Assembly: GCA_019188255.1 (NCBI GenBank)
Contig: JAETXT010000001.1
Span: 4,650,001-4,714,000 of the forward strand
Length of the DNA stretch: 64,000 nucleotides
Source of the DNA: Verticillium longisporum
Lineage: Eukaryota; Ascomycota; Sordariomycetes; Glomerellales; Plectosphaerellaceae
Direction of reading: 5' to 3'
A program made the translations under genes and the position numbers. Below, one piece after another: positions 54,404-64,000 of this stretch. Position 1 is the first letter of the stretch, and each line of letters begins with the position of its first letter. A model generated the notes under the pieces. The model did no database searches. It was not told the origin of the DNA and saw only the letters and a list, made by a program, of their open reading frames with translations.

Positions 54404-56269
54404 GGTGTTTCCGGATGCAATGTCTTGAATTCAACCAATATGCAGAACTTAGTTAACACTGCGATGTGTTCCTGTCAGTCGTTGGCCTACCAGTCTTATG
54501 GACGAGTGCGACCGGCGGTCGTTCGGAGTAGTGATGCCTCGGAGCGGGTAAATTGAACATCTCACCCCGCGAACCCCCCACAAATATGGGCATTTAGCCG
54601 GCGCGATCACCGACTCCAATCGCCCGGAGCTTGGCTTCCCCTCAGCATCCCCCAGTGGCCGTTCACCTGAGCCCTCCAGGAGAGGCGCCGTCAGGTCGAA
54701 GCTGCCTCTGGTTACTCGAGCATCTCGGAGTATACGAGCTGTCCACAGACTCTATATGGACCAGAGATTCTGCATGGACTAGATTTGGCCGACTTATCCT
54801 AGGGTTGACGTCATGTATGCGGTCCTGACCAGAACGCGTCTAAGCCCGACTTTCCATACTTTCACGACTGACGGCCAAAATTTAATTGTATTACCAGCAT
54901 TGAATCCGATGATGAAGAAGGGTGCTCAATTTTGGGTGGCATGGCTTATGGGGGCACTGGGAGATAGAGTTTCCGTACAATTGCCCAATGACATGAAGAT
55001 GACATTCGCATGACGTACCTGGGACTGTGTCAGATCCGTTGCGTTTCAAAATTACACGGCACAAGGTAGACAGAGGACATAGTTGATCGAGTCTTGAGCA
55101 GCCTGGTGACAACTATCCCACGAGCATGGACTTTCCGGACGTGTTGGCCTGCCTTGGTGGAGCAGTGACGACTCGTTGCGTTTCTTGTTGTGAACATGCA
55201 TGCAAGATAGACCGCGTCGTCTCAATTGCCCTCGTAGAAGTGACGACAATAGTAATGAGGTTGGAATATCTACGAATTTTCTAAAAGGTACCCATTATGG
55301 TGCTGCAATGGCTTTCAGACAAGACTGTTCCTGCACAAAGCTTGCTGAGGCCTTAAGGGTAGTGTGGGTGCAGAAGACGGAAAAGCACCGTGGATCTCAG
55401 TGCCGGAAGAATGAGGAGTATACAAGGCAACTGAGATTACCAAGGCTGTCCTATATCATGTGCACTAAAGATGTTGTGCCACGAAAACGGAAGGACATGG
55501 TGCTTTACTAACAGAGGTGCTTTAGGTGATAACTGACTCGCCGCGATAGTTAAACCCGACAGAGGATGACGAGCTTAATAATCCGAGTTGAAGGGTCTGC
55601 ATCATGTGACGTAATGACTCCAGAGACATCCATCAAAGCACGAGCTCTTCGGCGATTAGACAGACTTGGCCATTAGTTGCTCGAGCATCCGACTCCTGAA
55701 GCCCACTTCCTCGTCGGAGATCAAGCAGAGATGCGACGCCAGGTTCCTGCCATGTACTGGAAAAACCATTGAATGATCAGCATGGACCCTGTCGGCCCAG
55801 CAGAACTTTTTTTTCCTGTTCCTGGGCAACCCTGATGCCATGTGTGCCGCTTCTTCGGCTGACCCGACGTCACCCTCACGGGAGCAGCTTTAGTGCCTCG
55901 ACCAGCCCATAGGTACGATCGAGAGTGAGCTCAGATGGCGCCATCTATGATTGAATGCCGTCTCTAACACGCGGCGGTGGGTCTTCTGCTCGCTCCTATT
56001 TCTAAGCTCATCGGCAGATGTCGCATCGAGCTCCATCTTCTTGAGGGGCTGTGGAATCCCGGAATTCGAATCCCGCAATGTCAAGAGTATTCTCTGGAGA
56101 GTTCTGGAAATGGACCTACATCTGGGCATGGTATATAGAGTCGCCAGTCCTGAGATCTTTCTCGGGCTTGTCCAAGACAGAAGACCTCATCACTCACTAC
56201 ATCCTTGGTAGACATTGATTCCAAACGTCCTTCCATCAATTCTGCCACCACAATCCACCTTCACACAAC
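54404..56269. other. Intergenic region, no supported gene
   Basis: About 1.9 kb between divergent GH43 and old-yellow-enzyme starts, AT-richer than the genes. Short open frames show no domain. No tRNA, repeat or transposon remnant is recognised. Confidence 0.45.
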
Positions 56270-57442
56270 ATGGCAGCCAACTCCAAGCTTTTCGAACCCC
56301 TCAAGGTCGGCAACATGACGCTGCCCCAGCGCATCGCCATGGCGCCGCTGACCCGTTACCGCAACGACGACGAGCACGCACCCATTACCGACCTCATGGC
56401 TCAGTACTACGGTGACCGGGCCCCCGCCCCAGGAACCCTCATCGTCACCGAGGCCACCGGCATCTCCCCCGCCGAGGAGGCCGACCCCAACCTTCCCGGC
56501 ATCTCCAGCCCCGCGCAGGTTGCCGGCTGGAAGAAGATCTACGACGCCATCCACGCCAAGAACTCGTACGTCTTCCAGCAGCTCTGGGGACTCGGTCGTG
56601 CCGGCAACCCGGGCTACGTCCAGGAGCGCGGCTACAAGTACGCCTCGAGCAGCGACGTCCAGATGTCGGGCCGTCCCGTGCCACCCTCGCCCCTCACCGA
56701 GGAGGAGATCTGGCAGAAGATTGGCGAGTTCCGCGCCGCGGCGCGCAACGTGGTCGACGCCGGCGGCGACGGCATCGAGATCCACGGCGCACACGGCTAC
56801 CTCGGCGACCGGTTCACGCGCGACAGCGCCAACAAGCGCACCGACAAGTGGGGCGGCTCGATCGAGAACCGCGCGCGCTTCCTGCTCGAGGTCATCAAGG
56901 CCGTGTCGGAGGAGATTGGCGCCGCGCGCGTCGGCCTGCGCCTCAGCCCCTTCGCCACCTGCCAGGAGTCCTACTCGGCGGACACGTGGGAGCAGACGTC
57001 CTACGTCGTGCGCGAGATCAAGAAGGCCGGCCACAAGCTCGCGTACCTCTCGCTCGTCGAGCCCCGCGGCAACCCCGTCTTGCTCGGCATCGTGCCCCAG
57101 CAGCCCAGCGACAGTGTTCAGCCGTTCCAGGAGGACCGCCCACACACGCTCGACTTTACCCTCGAGGAGTGGGACAACTTCTCCCCCGTCATGGTCGCCG
57201 GCGCCTACACTGGCGAGAGCGCCGTCGAGGCCCTCGAGAAGCACTACAAGAAGTGGGACGTCCTCATTGCCTTTGGCCGCCCCTTCATTTCGAACCCTGA
57301 TCTCGTCTTCCGTCTCAAGAATGGCATCCCCTTCGCGCCGTACAACCGTGAGACGTTCTACAAGAAGAAGAGCAACGACGGGTACAACGACTATCCCTTC
57401 AGCGAAGAGTACAAGAAGAGCGAGGCTGCGGTATCTGCTTGA
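56270..57442 (+). CDS. Old yellow enzyme (NADPH:flavin oxidoreductase)
   Basis: FMN-dependent ene-reductase of the OYE/12-oxophytodienoate reductase family, reducing activated C=C bonds. Intron-less, 390 residues. Seen: SKLFEPLKVGNMTLPQRIAMAPLTR at the start, TLIVTEATGISP, QLWGLGRAGNP, the substrate-binding pair in DGIEIHGAHGYLGDRFTRD, NKRTDKWGGSIENRARF, VGLRLSPF, and DVLIAFGRPFISNPDL for phosphate binding of FMN. The HGAHGYL motif has His where some family members have Asn; both are active. Very strong C-ending codon use suggests high expression. Roles range from secondary metabolism to stress detoxification; the neighbours give no hint. Confidence 0.96.
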   Translation: MAANSKLFEPLKVGNMTLPQRIAMAPLTRYRNDDEHAPITDLMAQYYGDRAPAPGTLIVTEATGISPAEEADPNLPGISSPAQVAGWKKIYDAIHAKNSYVFQQLWGLGRAGNPGYVQERGYKYASSSDVQMSGRPVPPSPLTEEEIWQKIGEFRAAARNVVDAGGDGIEIHGAHGYLGDRFTRDSANKRTDKWGGSIENRARFLLEVIKAVSEEIGAARVGLRLSPFATCQESYSADTWEQTSYVVREIKKAGHKLAYLSLVEPRGNPVLLGIVPQQPSDSVQPFQEDRPHTLDFTLEEWDNFSPVMVAGAYTGESAVEALEKHYKKWDVLIAFGRPFISNPDLVFRLKNGIPFAPYNRETFYKKKSNDGYNDYPFSEEYKKSEAAVSA

Positions 57443-57624
57443 ATTACAAACCAAAATGACGGAGCGATTCCATGGTATCGGCGTTACACAAAGGATTGAT
57501 TGCATTTACATGTAGACATGGACCGCTTGATAGTGAGCAAGAATTATGAATTTCCTACATGGGCATTACCTCGATTCGTGGTTCATGAGGTGTGACACAC
57601 GGCCAGACAAGGTCGCGCCCTCGT

Positions 57625-58134
57625 TCAGACGTCGCGGTTGTCTTCAGTGCCTGCCGCTCGACTGCTTCCAAGACCGCCATCGACATCGACTCCAGAACCC
57701 CTCTGCTCTTTGATGGCCTCACGAGCACTTGCCTGTTCTCGCTTTTTCCTACAGAGACGTTAGCCCGTGACGCCGGAACGAGAACCCGGATGGTCCGTGG
57801 CGTACCTCTCAAGATCATCAGTAAAGCTCTGATCCGTCACCGTCTCCCCCTCAGCGAGCTGTGTACCGCTCTTTCTATCTACAGCGTCGGCGACCTTGCC
57901 CTCGGCGAGCGTCTCCAGCTGCTCGGCTTCGACGTTGGGGTTTTCCGGGCCCTTGGTCCCAGCGCCCGGTGCGGCGTACTCGGTGTTTCTCCTCTCGGTC
58001 TCGTCGACAGGGCCTGATCCTTGGACGCCGTATCCGAGGGAAGAAGGAACGGCTTCGTCGATGGACTCGGCTTGGGCCCGAGGGACCGGGGCGCGGCCCT
58101 CTTGCATCGCGCGGACCTCGTCTTCTGTGGGCAT
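57625..58134 (-). CDS. Small hydrophilic protein of unknown function
   Basis: Two exons (57806..58134 and 57625..57748; intron 57749..57805), 150 residues. I do not recognise a named family. It is very polar and acidic, starting MPTEDEVRAMQEGRAPVP, with a Gly/Pro/Thr-rich centre and a charged, probably helical stretch near the end of exon 1 through FTDDLERKKREQASAREAIKEQ. The continuous helix across the splice, together with the splice motifs, supports the model. No signal peptide, membrane span or Cys. The composition recalls stress-related disordered proteins, but that is only an impression. Tail-to-tail with the OYE gene. Confidence 0.65.
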
Positions 58135-58694
58135 CGTGACGGTTGGGCGATATGGCGGTGTAGAGTGTATCTGAATTTTCCTGCTGGATGTAATCTCATG
58201 AAAATTCCGTTGATAAGGGATTGCAATGTGTTGGCAACATGCCAGAAGCCAGCTGTGTTGCCGGAGACGAGGTTCCAGATCGATGACGTCGCTGTGAGAA
58301 GCACATGGATCGGCGCTTGTTCGCGCCCACAAATTGCGGGCATGACGCTGTCTTTGCTGTGTACCAAAGCTCAGTTAGATAATACCGCCATTGGAAGCCA
58401 ATAACCGTCAATCGGACGCTGCCCAAGGCTGCGTCTTCCCCTGATCGTGGTCGTTCAGGTCAAGTCGGGAAGTTCTCGGTCGTCTCGGTGAGCACCGTGA
58501 CTCGGTCAAGGCTGGCTTCACCGAGATATCCACAACCCTTCGGTATCAACCAATCATACTATTCGAAGAAATTCCGCTCGAGTGTGTGACGATGGAGGAA
58601 AACCCCTGATGTCAAGGCCGTCAACGTCTGCTTCCCTCGACACTTCACAACTCACACCGGCTGCGAGTGGGCTTGGGGCCTGAAACGCCCGTGT
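58135..58694. other. Intergenic region, divergent promoters
   Basis: About 560 bp between the starts of the small hydrophilic protein and the Rieske protein. No element stands out. Confidence 0.45.
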
Positions 58695-59329
58695 ATGATG
58701 AGCTGGCACCCATTCGGAGGACCATCACGGTCCGGGGATGAGTGGTTCTCTGTCGGTCTGGCCTCTGATTTTCCTGACCTGGGCTTTGATGAGGATAGCC
58801 TCTTGGACAACCGCTTCTGCGGCCCAGATCTGAAGCCCGGATGCAAGGTGTTTCATGCACCAAGAGAACCTGGATCCAAGAGGGCCGAGATACCGATCGC
58901 AGAGGATGACGGTCCACCCGAAGACGAGGATCTGAAGGACCAAGTGCTCGTGTTCCAGCACAGGGGCAAGTTCCACGCCATCGATCATGTGAGCCCCTTC
59001 TCAGGCACATCAGTCAAGACGAGACCACTCGCTCATGTTCACAGCGCTGCCCTCATTCCTCCTACCCGCTATCTCGTGGTACACCGTTCGACATTGAGGA
59101 CTTTGGAGTCATGCTTAGCGCAGGCATAACCTGTCCAAAGCACGCCTGGTCGTTTGACCTGCACACAGGCATGTCAGACCGCGCTCGGTACAAGCTCGGC
59201 GTATGGGAGACCCAGGTCCGAGATGTGAAGCGCCACGGAATCCACGCACTGAGCACGGCCAAGAGTGATGCTGCCTCCGAGCAGCCAGAGAAAGAGGTGT
59301 GGGTGAGGAGGAAGCAGAGGATGGGCTGA
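58695..59329 (+). CDS. Stand-alone Rieske [2Fe-2S] domain protein
   Basis: Soluble electron-transfer-type protein. Two exons (58695..58988, 59045..59329; intron 58989..59044), 192 residues. Splicing creates the first Rieske box, HAIDHRCPHSSYPLSRG (C-x-H); the second follows as ITCPKHAWSFDLHTG (C-x-x-H), so all four cluster ligands are present. The N-terminal 70 residues (MMSWHPFGGPSRSGDEWF) are not conserved with oxygenases, and no catalytic domain is attached. It may serve a partner enzyme or act as a small ferredoxin-like protein. A 2OG-dependent oxygenase follows 344 bp downstream in the same direction, but those enzymes do not normally need a Rieske donor, so a link is unproven. Confidence 0.88.
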
Positions 59330-59673
59330 CGACACGAGTCGTATCCAGCCGTTTCTAAGAAATCGCCATTTCATGCTGAAGCCACACCTATCAGCTCTCA
59401 TCTTCTACCTAGCATTCATGGAGAGACGTGTTGCATCTCCGGCACGAGGGTGGCCAACTCGAGCGACTGGTAAACGGCTCAAGATAACAAACGGCCCCCG
59501 CCCTATCTTCGGCGGACCCCGAAATCTCCCCGCATCGAGAACTCCAACTAAACGTCTCATACCTCTTGAGCCAGATACTATTCATATATCAGCAAGACAC
59601 ACGCATGTTTCACCGGGGAAAAAAAAAGAATTGATCCTATCGTCAAGATCCTCCTCTAGTCCCTTCACTGATC
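59330..59673. other. Intergenic region, nothing recognised
   Basis: 344 bp containing the 2OG-oxygenase promoter; an A-run at 59622-59630. No gene. Confidence 0.5.
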
Positions 59674-60834
59674 ATGACTGAAACGCTCACGACCAACAAG
59701 CCGGCAACAACCCTCCTCCGGCTGGCCTCCGGCAACGGCCCCGTCACACGCACCGTCCTGACAACCCCCCTACGCGATGCCCTCCCCTCCGAGATTCCCA
59801 TCATCGACATAGCCGGAGCCTTCAGCGACGCCCTCGCCGACCGCAAAGCCGTAGCGCAGCAGATCCGCGCCGCCGCCACGACCTCAGGCTTCTTCTACAT
59901 CACCAACCACAACATCCCCGCCTCAGTAACCGACTCCGCCCAGGCCGCCTGCCTGCACTTCTTCCGCCAGCCGCTCGCCACCAAGATGCAAGCCCACGTC
60001 GGCAAGTCGCGCTACTTCAACGGCTACAAGCCGCCCGGCTCGCAGCGCATCAACAAGTCCGAGTCGGTCGACGCCCGCGAGACCTTCAGCTGGACCTACG
60101 ACCCGCGCTTCGACCCGGCGGCCCCTCCCCTTGAGGCCATCCCGCCCGCGGCCCGCCGCTTCCTGCGCATGGAGGACTTCCACTGGGACGCCGCGCGCGC
60201 CGCGGCGCCCGGCTTCCAGGACGCCGTCGTGCGCTACTGGCGCGCCTGCCTCGCGCTGGCCCGCGTGCTCGTGCGGTGCTTCGCCCTGTCGCTGGCGCTG
60301 CCCGAGGCCTACTTTGACGCCAAGTTCGCCTTTCCCGACGCCGCGCTCGCGCTGAACTACTACCCGTCCCTGCCCTCGGCGGCGGCGGCGGCGGCACAGG
60401 GGCCCTCGGCCTCCGCGGACGAGGGCGACGGCCCGGCCGAGGTCTCCATCGGCTCGCACACGGATTTCCAGCTGTTCACCATGCTGTGGCAGGACGACGT
60501 CGGCGGGCTGCAGGTGCTCAACCGCGAGGGGCAGTGGATCCGCGCGTCGCCGGTGCCGGGCACCTTTGTCGTCAACATTGCCGACTACCTGCAGCGCATC
60601 ACCAACGACCTGTACGTGAGCACGGTCCATCGGGCTGTGAACCGCAGCGGCAGGGAGAGGATCAGTATGCCCTTCTTTTTCGGCTTCGGGCTGCACGAGA
60701 GCTGTGCTGTCATCAAGAGCTGCCTAAAGGACGGCGAGGAGCCGAGATATGAGGATATTGGATGTGACGCGTGGGTGAAGAAGAGGGCCCAGGCCATGCA
60801 CAAGACGGATGCAGATGACGAAGATGCAAACTGA
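59674..60834 (+). CDS. 2-oxoglutarate/Fe(II)-dependent dioxygenase (isopenicillin-N-synthase-like)
   Basis: Non-heme iron oxygenase. Intron-less, 386 residues. The N-terminal DIOX_N part reads EIPIIDIAGAFSD...TTSGFFYITNHNIP. The jelly-roll core carries the iron triad HTD in IGSHTDFQLFTMLWQDD and the distal His in YVSTVHRAVNRSGRERIS, whose Arg binds 2-oxoglutarate. An Ala-rich, low-complexity insertion (SAAAAAAQGPSASADEGDG) lies just before the iron motif. All catalytic residues are intact. These enzymes hydroxylate, desaturate or cyclise small molecules; the substrate cannot be read. Cytosolic, with no signal peptide. Confidence 0.94.
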   Translation: MTETLTTNKPATTLLRLASGNGPVTRTVLTTPLRDALPSEIPIIDIAGAFSDALADRKAVAQQIRAAATTSGFFYITNHNIPASVTDSAQAACLHFFRQPLATKMQAHVGKSRYFNGYKPPGSQRINKSESVDARETFSWTYDPRFDPAAPPLEAIPPAARRFLRMEDFHWDAARAAAPGFQDAVVRYWRACLALARVLVRCFALSLALPEAYFDAKFAFPDAALALNYYPSLPSAAAAAAQGPSASADEGDGPAEVSIGSHTDFQLFTMLWQDDVGGLQVLNREGQWIRASPVPGTFVVNIADYLQRITNDLYVSTVHRAVNRSGRERISMPFFFGFGLHESCAVIKSCLKDGEEPRYEDIGCDAWVKKRAQAMHKTDADDEDAN

Positions 60835-61159
60835 GGCCAGAGCGACACGTGGTAACAACGATGTAGAAACGAAATCAACAAACGACTGAAATACCTCAAG
60901 GTGCAATCGAAGTGCTGGTGAATAGTGATTCCAATGCTACAGATATCTTGCATAGCTACTTCGAAACAGAAACCAAGGTAATTTGAATCAAACCACGCCG
61001 TCCCGGTTGTGCCCATTATCATACAACAAACAACAAGGCCAGGCAGCCCCGTTCCACCAGTTCAACACCCCCTTCCAATAATGTGACCAGGCAACGCCAA
61101 GACAAACTCCCAAACCACTCAGTTCCGGAACAATAATTTCACCTCTTTTGACACCCGCG
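60835..61159. other. Convergent 3' region
   Basis: 325 bp between the stops of the 2OG oxygenase and the KDM5-type gene. Terminator sequences must lie here; none is distinctive. Confidence 0.5.
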
Positions 61160-64000
61160 CTACTCGCCGTCTAGCAGCGCGTCCATCCCGTTGCGCTCGT
61201 TTTCAAAGCTCTCCGCTGTCGGTACAAAGCCGTCGAATGGCTCCCTGCCCTTGCGCCCGTCATCGTCGTGGTTCGTCAGGTCTTCGAACATTTTATCCAC
61301 AGCGCGCTCATCTTGGGGTCCTCCTGTTGCACCCGTGGCTGGACTCTGTCGAAGACCCTTGTTCTCGTTCCAAACCCCTGGACCGTACATTTCCTCGGCC
61401 CTCTTGCGCCCGACATCCGTCCTGCCTAGGATTTCGAGAGCCTTACTCCTCTGGCCCGGATCAAGCAGGTTGAGGCCGTCCTCCTGGCCGTTGTTGAGTC
61501 GATCCTCCAGCGACATGGATGAGTTGTCATGGACCAGCTGTGGACCTCCGTTTCCGTTGGGCATGAAGAGGCCTGGGTGTAGCGTTGGTCCGCTATCGAT
61601 ATCCATGGCATCGTCCTTGCTTGTTGTCGAATGCCGGCTGCCTCCGACGCGTTCGCCATTGGAAATGCTCGGTGGTGTGGCGGACGATTGGTGTGATTTA
61701 TGGCCAAACATCGGATGCATGGCTGACCCAGGGGGGACCAGTGCCCCGGCTGCCGACGCCGCAACACCGGCTGCGTGGGCATTAGCAGCAGCCTCGGCAT
61801 TTTGTGCTTTGCGTATCAAGCTCGCGGCCTTCTGCTTCATGTTCTCGGGAAGGTCTTCTGGGTCATCAACGCCGTATTGGGCCAGCAGCTTCTGCAATTT
61901 CGTAGGGCGTGGCTTGCGCGTGCTCTTAGACACCTCCAGTACGGGCGGCGGGTTCGGGGCGACGGGGCACCACTTGTGCAGTTCCTGTCTGAAAAAGTTT
62001 GTTTCGTAGGCGAGGAGGATCTCGGCGCCCTCAATCTTGCGGAGGTAGAATCGCTGCGTGTCTGCTTCTGATTTGGTCGACACAAGCGGGTTGCAAATGC
62101 CCGCGACATGGTTGCGGAATTCTTGCGCGTTGTCAATGATTTGTTGCAGAACTTCTTCCTCTTCCGGCTGGAAGGGAAGGTTGCTAATCTTGTCGGACCA
62201 CGCAAGCAAATCCTCGAGCTTTGGCCGGGCGGCATCTCGCGGAACCTTTAGACGCCAATCGCAGATGGGGCAGGTATACTTGTCCTCGTCCTTGACCTTG
62301 CCGCGAGCAATCTTGAGACACTTTCCATGGTACCTGAGTTCATTAGCCACATTAGACTTGCCGCGATGACGATAGAACACTTACCACTCATGACACAATT
62401 CGCACTCGATCATCATGCCGGCCTCGACCTTGCGACAGATGCAAAACACTTCGCGCACACGAGAATCTTCGAAACGGCTGGCCCTCGCTTCCGGGCTTGC
62501 TTCTCGCGATGCGGGTTCGGCTGGAGTCCGCGGCTTGTCGTTGACAATGTCGAAGCAATCCTGATTGCGCTCGAGAACATATTCCATGTGACTCTTGAGA
62601 ATATGCAGAGGGGCGTTTGTCTTGCCGAATAGCTTCTTGCCCTCGCGCATCCAGTCCTCGTGACGCTTTTGCTCGCGACCGAGATCCAACGTACCGTTGG
62701 GCTTCGAGTTGAGGTCTTCCAGCTTTCGCATGATTTCAGCCACTTCAGTGTATTTGGGTCGCTTGCGAATGTCGGGATGACGCGATCTCTCGGTCAAGTC
62801 CATGATCTGGCGGTGGGCTTCCCGTTGCTTGTGCAGAATGGCATCCACAGCTGCAAGGGTCTCCTGAGAGACTGGCAGCGAATTGACCGTGACCTGCGTG
62901 GAAAGGGCCTCCAACTGGGCGTAGTGCACAGCCTCCGCATAGATGAGTTCGCGCGCCTTCTTCTCCCATACCTGCCCGGCATGCATCTGGTCAAGATAGT
63001 AGGTCAGATGGTCGTTGTAGGATGGTATCCCCAGACGCTGGCCCTCTTTGATGAGCTCTTTGACCGCGTACAAATTGAGGACTGCGCTGCGGCCCCGGCG
63101 CGCCTTGTCGTTCCAGTTCAGCTGATCAAGGATACGCGACAGTCGGCCAACCTCGGGGATGTCAACATTGAAAGAGCGGCCCTCTTCGAGGAGCTCCTCA
63201 ATGACTTCTGCCGTGGCTGTGTGCAAGTGCTCCAACGCCTTGTTTGCATTCTTCTGGAACGTTTCGATGCCGTCGGCTCGCTCGCGCAGTTGAAGGATCT
63301 CAGGGCAGTCGAACCCAATGTGTTCCGCTTCTTGAAGCAGGCGGTAGATGTTGCTCACATCGCGCGCATCTCTTTCCTTCTGGTCCGCAACGGAACTCTT
63401 ACGATTCGTCAGGCCCTTGTCGCTCTTGCGCCGGTTCTGCTGCTTGCGCACAGTGTAATTTGTTGCCTCTTCGACCCACTCATTACATCGATCGACGAAT
63501 TCCCGCAGTAAAGGCAGCGAAACGAGATCGTAGGGAATGCGTTCGCCCTCGTGAAGGAGAGCACGCAAAGACTTGAGGGACGGTGTCGCCTCTTCCTCGA
63601 GCATCTTGTCGTACTTCTCCTCCCAGGCCTCAGGTGTGTGTGCCTTCTCCAACACCTTGGCGAAGGTTGCGGCGATAACATCTTCGGCCCTGCGATACAG
63701 GAGCACGTGTTGCTCACCAAGATAGCGCTGGGACTCGGGTACGTCGCAGCACGCATGTTGGCCGGCATGCAGCAGGCAAAGAATCTTGCCCGTCTTGGTG
63801 CACTTGAAGCGAGATAGATAGCTGAACGCCTTGCAGTAAGAGCAGAGGTAGTCATCCTCTAAAGGCAGGTCAGCTTCCTCAATCTCAAACGCAAGCGGGC
63901 AGTCACTGTTGTTGGCGCCCGTGAGACTGCACTTGTGCCCCTGCGACTGAACATGTTTCGAAATAAAGTCTGCTCGAGCTGCAAGCTCACGCTCGTGGAT
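61160..64000 (-). CDS. KDM5/JARID1-type (Lid2-like) histone demethylase, C-terminal part
   Basis: Nuclear H3K4 demethylase family; the 5' end with JmjN, ARID and JmjC lies beyond the window. Visible, from the edge inward: a C5HC2 zinc finger (CPLAFEIEEADLP...CSYCKAFSYLSRFKC...CLLH), then about 330 residues of helical PLU-1 domain (VVEATNYTV-like segments, EVGRLSRILDQLNWNDKARR). Next comes a PHD finger (FCICRKVEAGMMIECELCHEWYHGKCL...CPICDW) interrupted by intron 62334..62384, whose removal joins CHE-W-YHGK. The 300-residue C-terminal tail is disordered-looking, with KLQKLLAQYGVDDPEDLPENMKQKAASLI. The domain order C5HC2-PLU1-PHD separates it from the other JmjC groups. About 930 residues visible. 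Confidence 0.93.

Overview
The window is nuclear DNA of a filamentous ascomycete (Pezizomycotina). The evidence is short spliceosomal introns (about 45-105 nt, GTRNGT...CTNAC/CTAAC...YAG), a HET-domain gene, a CBM1-tailed GH74 xyloglucanase, fungal P450s, an ENA-type Na+-ATPase and a KDM5/Lid2-type histone demethylase. I cannot name the species. I recognise 27 protein-coding genes, two of them cut by the window edges. I see no rRNA, tRNA, CRISPR array or transposon.

Left third (1-21.2 kb): a truncated MFS sugar transporter; a ferric reductase (FRE1) divergent from a DUF1749/SidJ-like siderophore esterase; a HET gene; plant cell-wall enzymes (GH74-CBM1 xyloglucanase and GH53 galactanase) around a secreted-looking zinc deaminase; then a metallo-beta-lactamase-fold hydrolase tail-to-tail with a P450.

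Centre (21.2-41.7 kb): the most interesting part, a compact group that reads as a metal-acquisition or metallophore gene cluster. It holds an NmrA-like reductase, an ABCC (Yor1-type) transporter, a fungal nicotianamine synthase-like enzyme, a Ctr copper transporter, a second ferric/cupric reductase, a carnosine-synthase-like ATP-grasp ligase, a bANK (basic region plus ankyrin, TOXE-type) transcription factor, a Cys/Met-metabolism PLP enzyme of the O-acetylhomoserine sulfhydrylase type, and a P450. NAS-like and PLP enzymes can both install 3-amino-3-carboxypropyl groups, the ATP-grasp enzyme could form amides, the P450(s) could oxidise, and Ctr/FRE/ABC would handle metal and product traffic. 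The assignment of a shared pathway is inference; the individual families are clear.

Right third (41.7-64 kb): mostly conserved genes. These are a secreted M14 metallocarboxypeptidase, SRP54, an ENA P-type Na+-ATPase, a GH43 beta-xylosidase, an old yellow enzyme, a small hydrophilic protein, a stand-alone Rieske protein, a 2OG-Fe(II) oxygenase and the 3' part of a KDM5-type demethylase. The 3 kb region upstream of ENA carries twelve GCCAAG (PacC-type) sites, four of them in a perfect inverted repeat.

Three otherwise well-conserved genes have breaks in frame: FRE1 near 3905, SRP54 at 44712-44789 (frameshift plus two stops), and ENA at 48337-48344 (4-bp duplication). They may be real mutations or assembly errors. 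Intron positions were chosen from splice motifs, reading phase and family conservation, not from transcript data.
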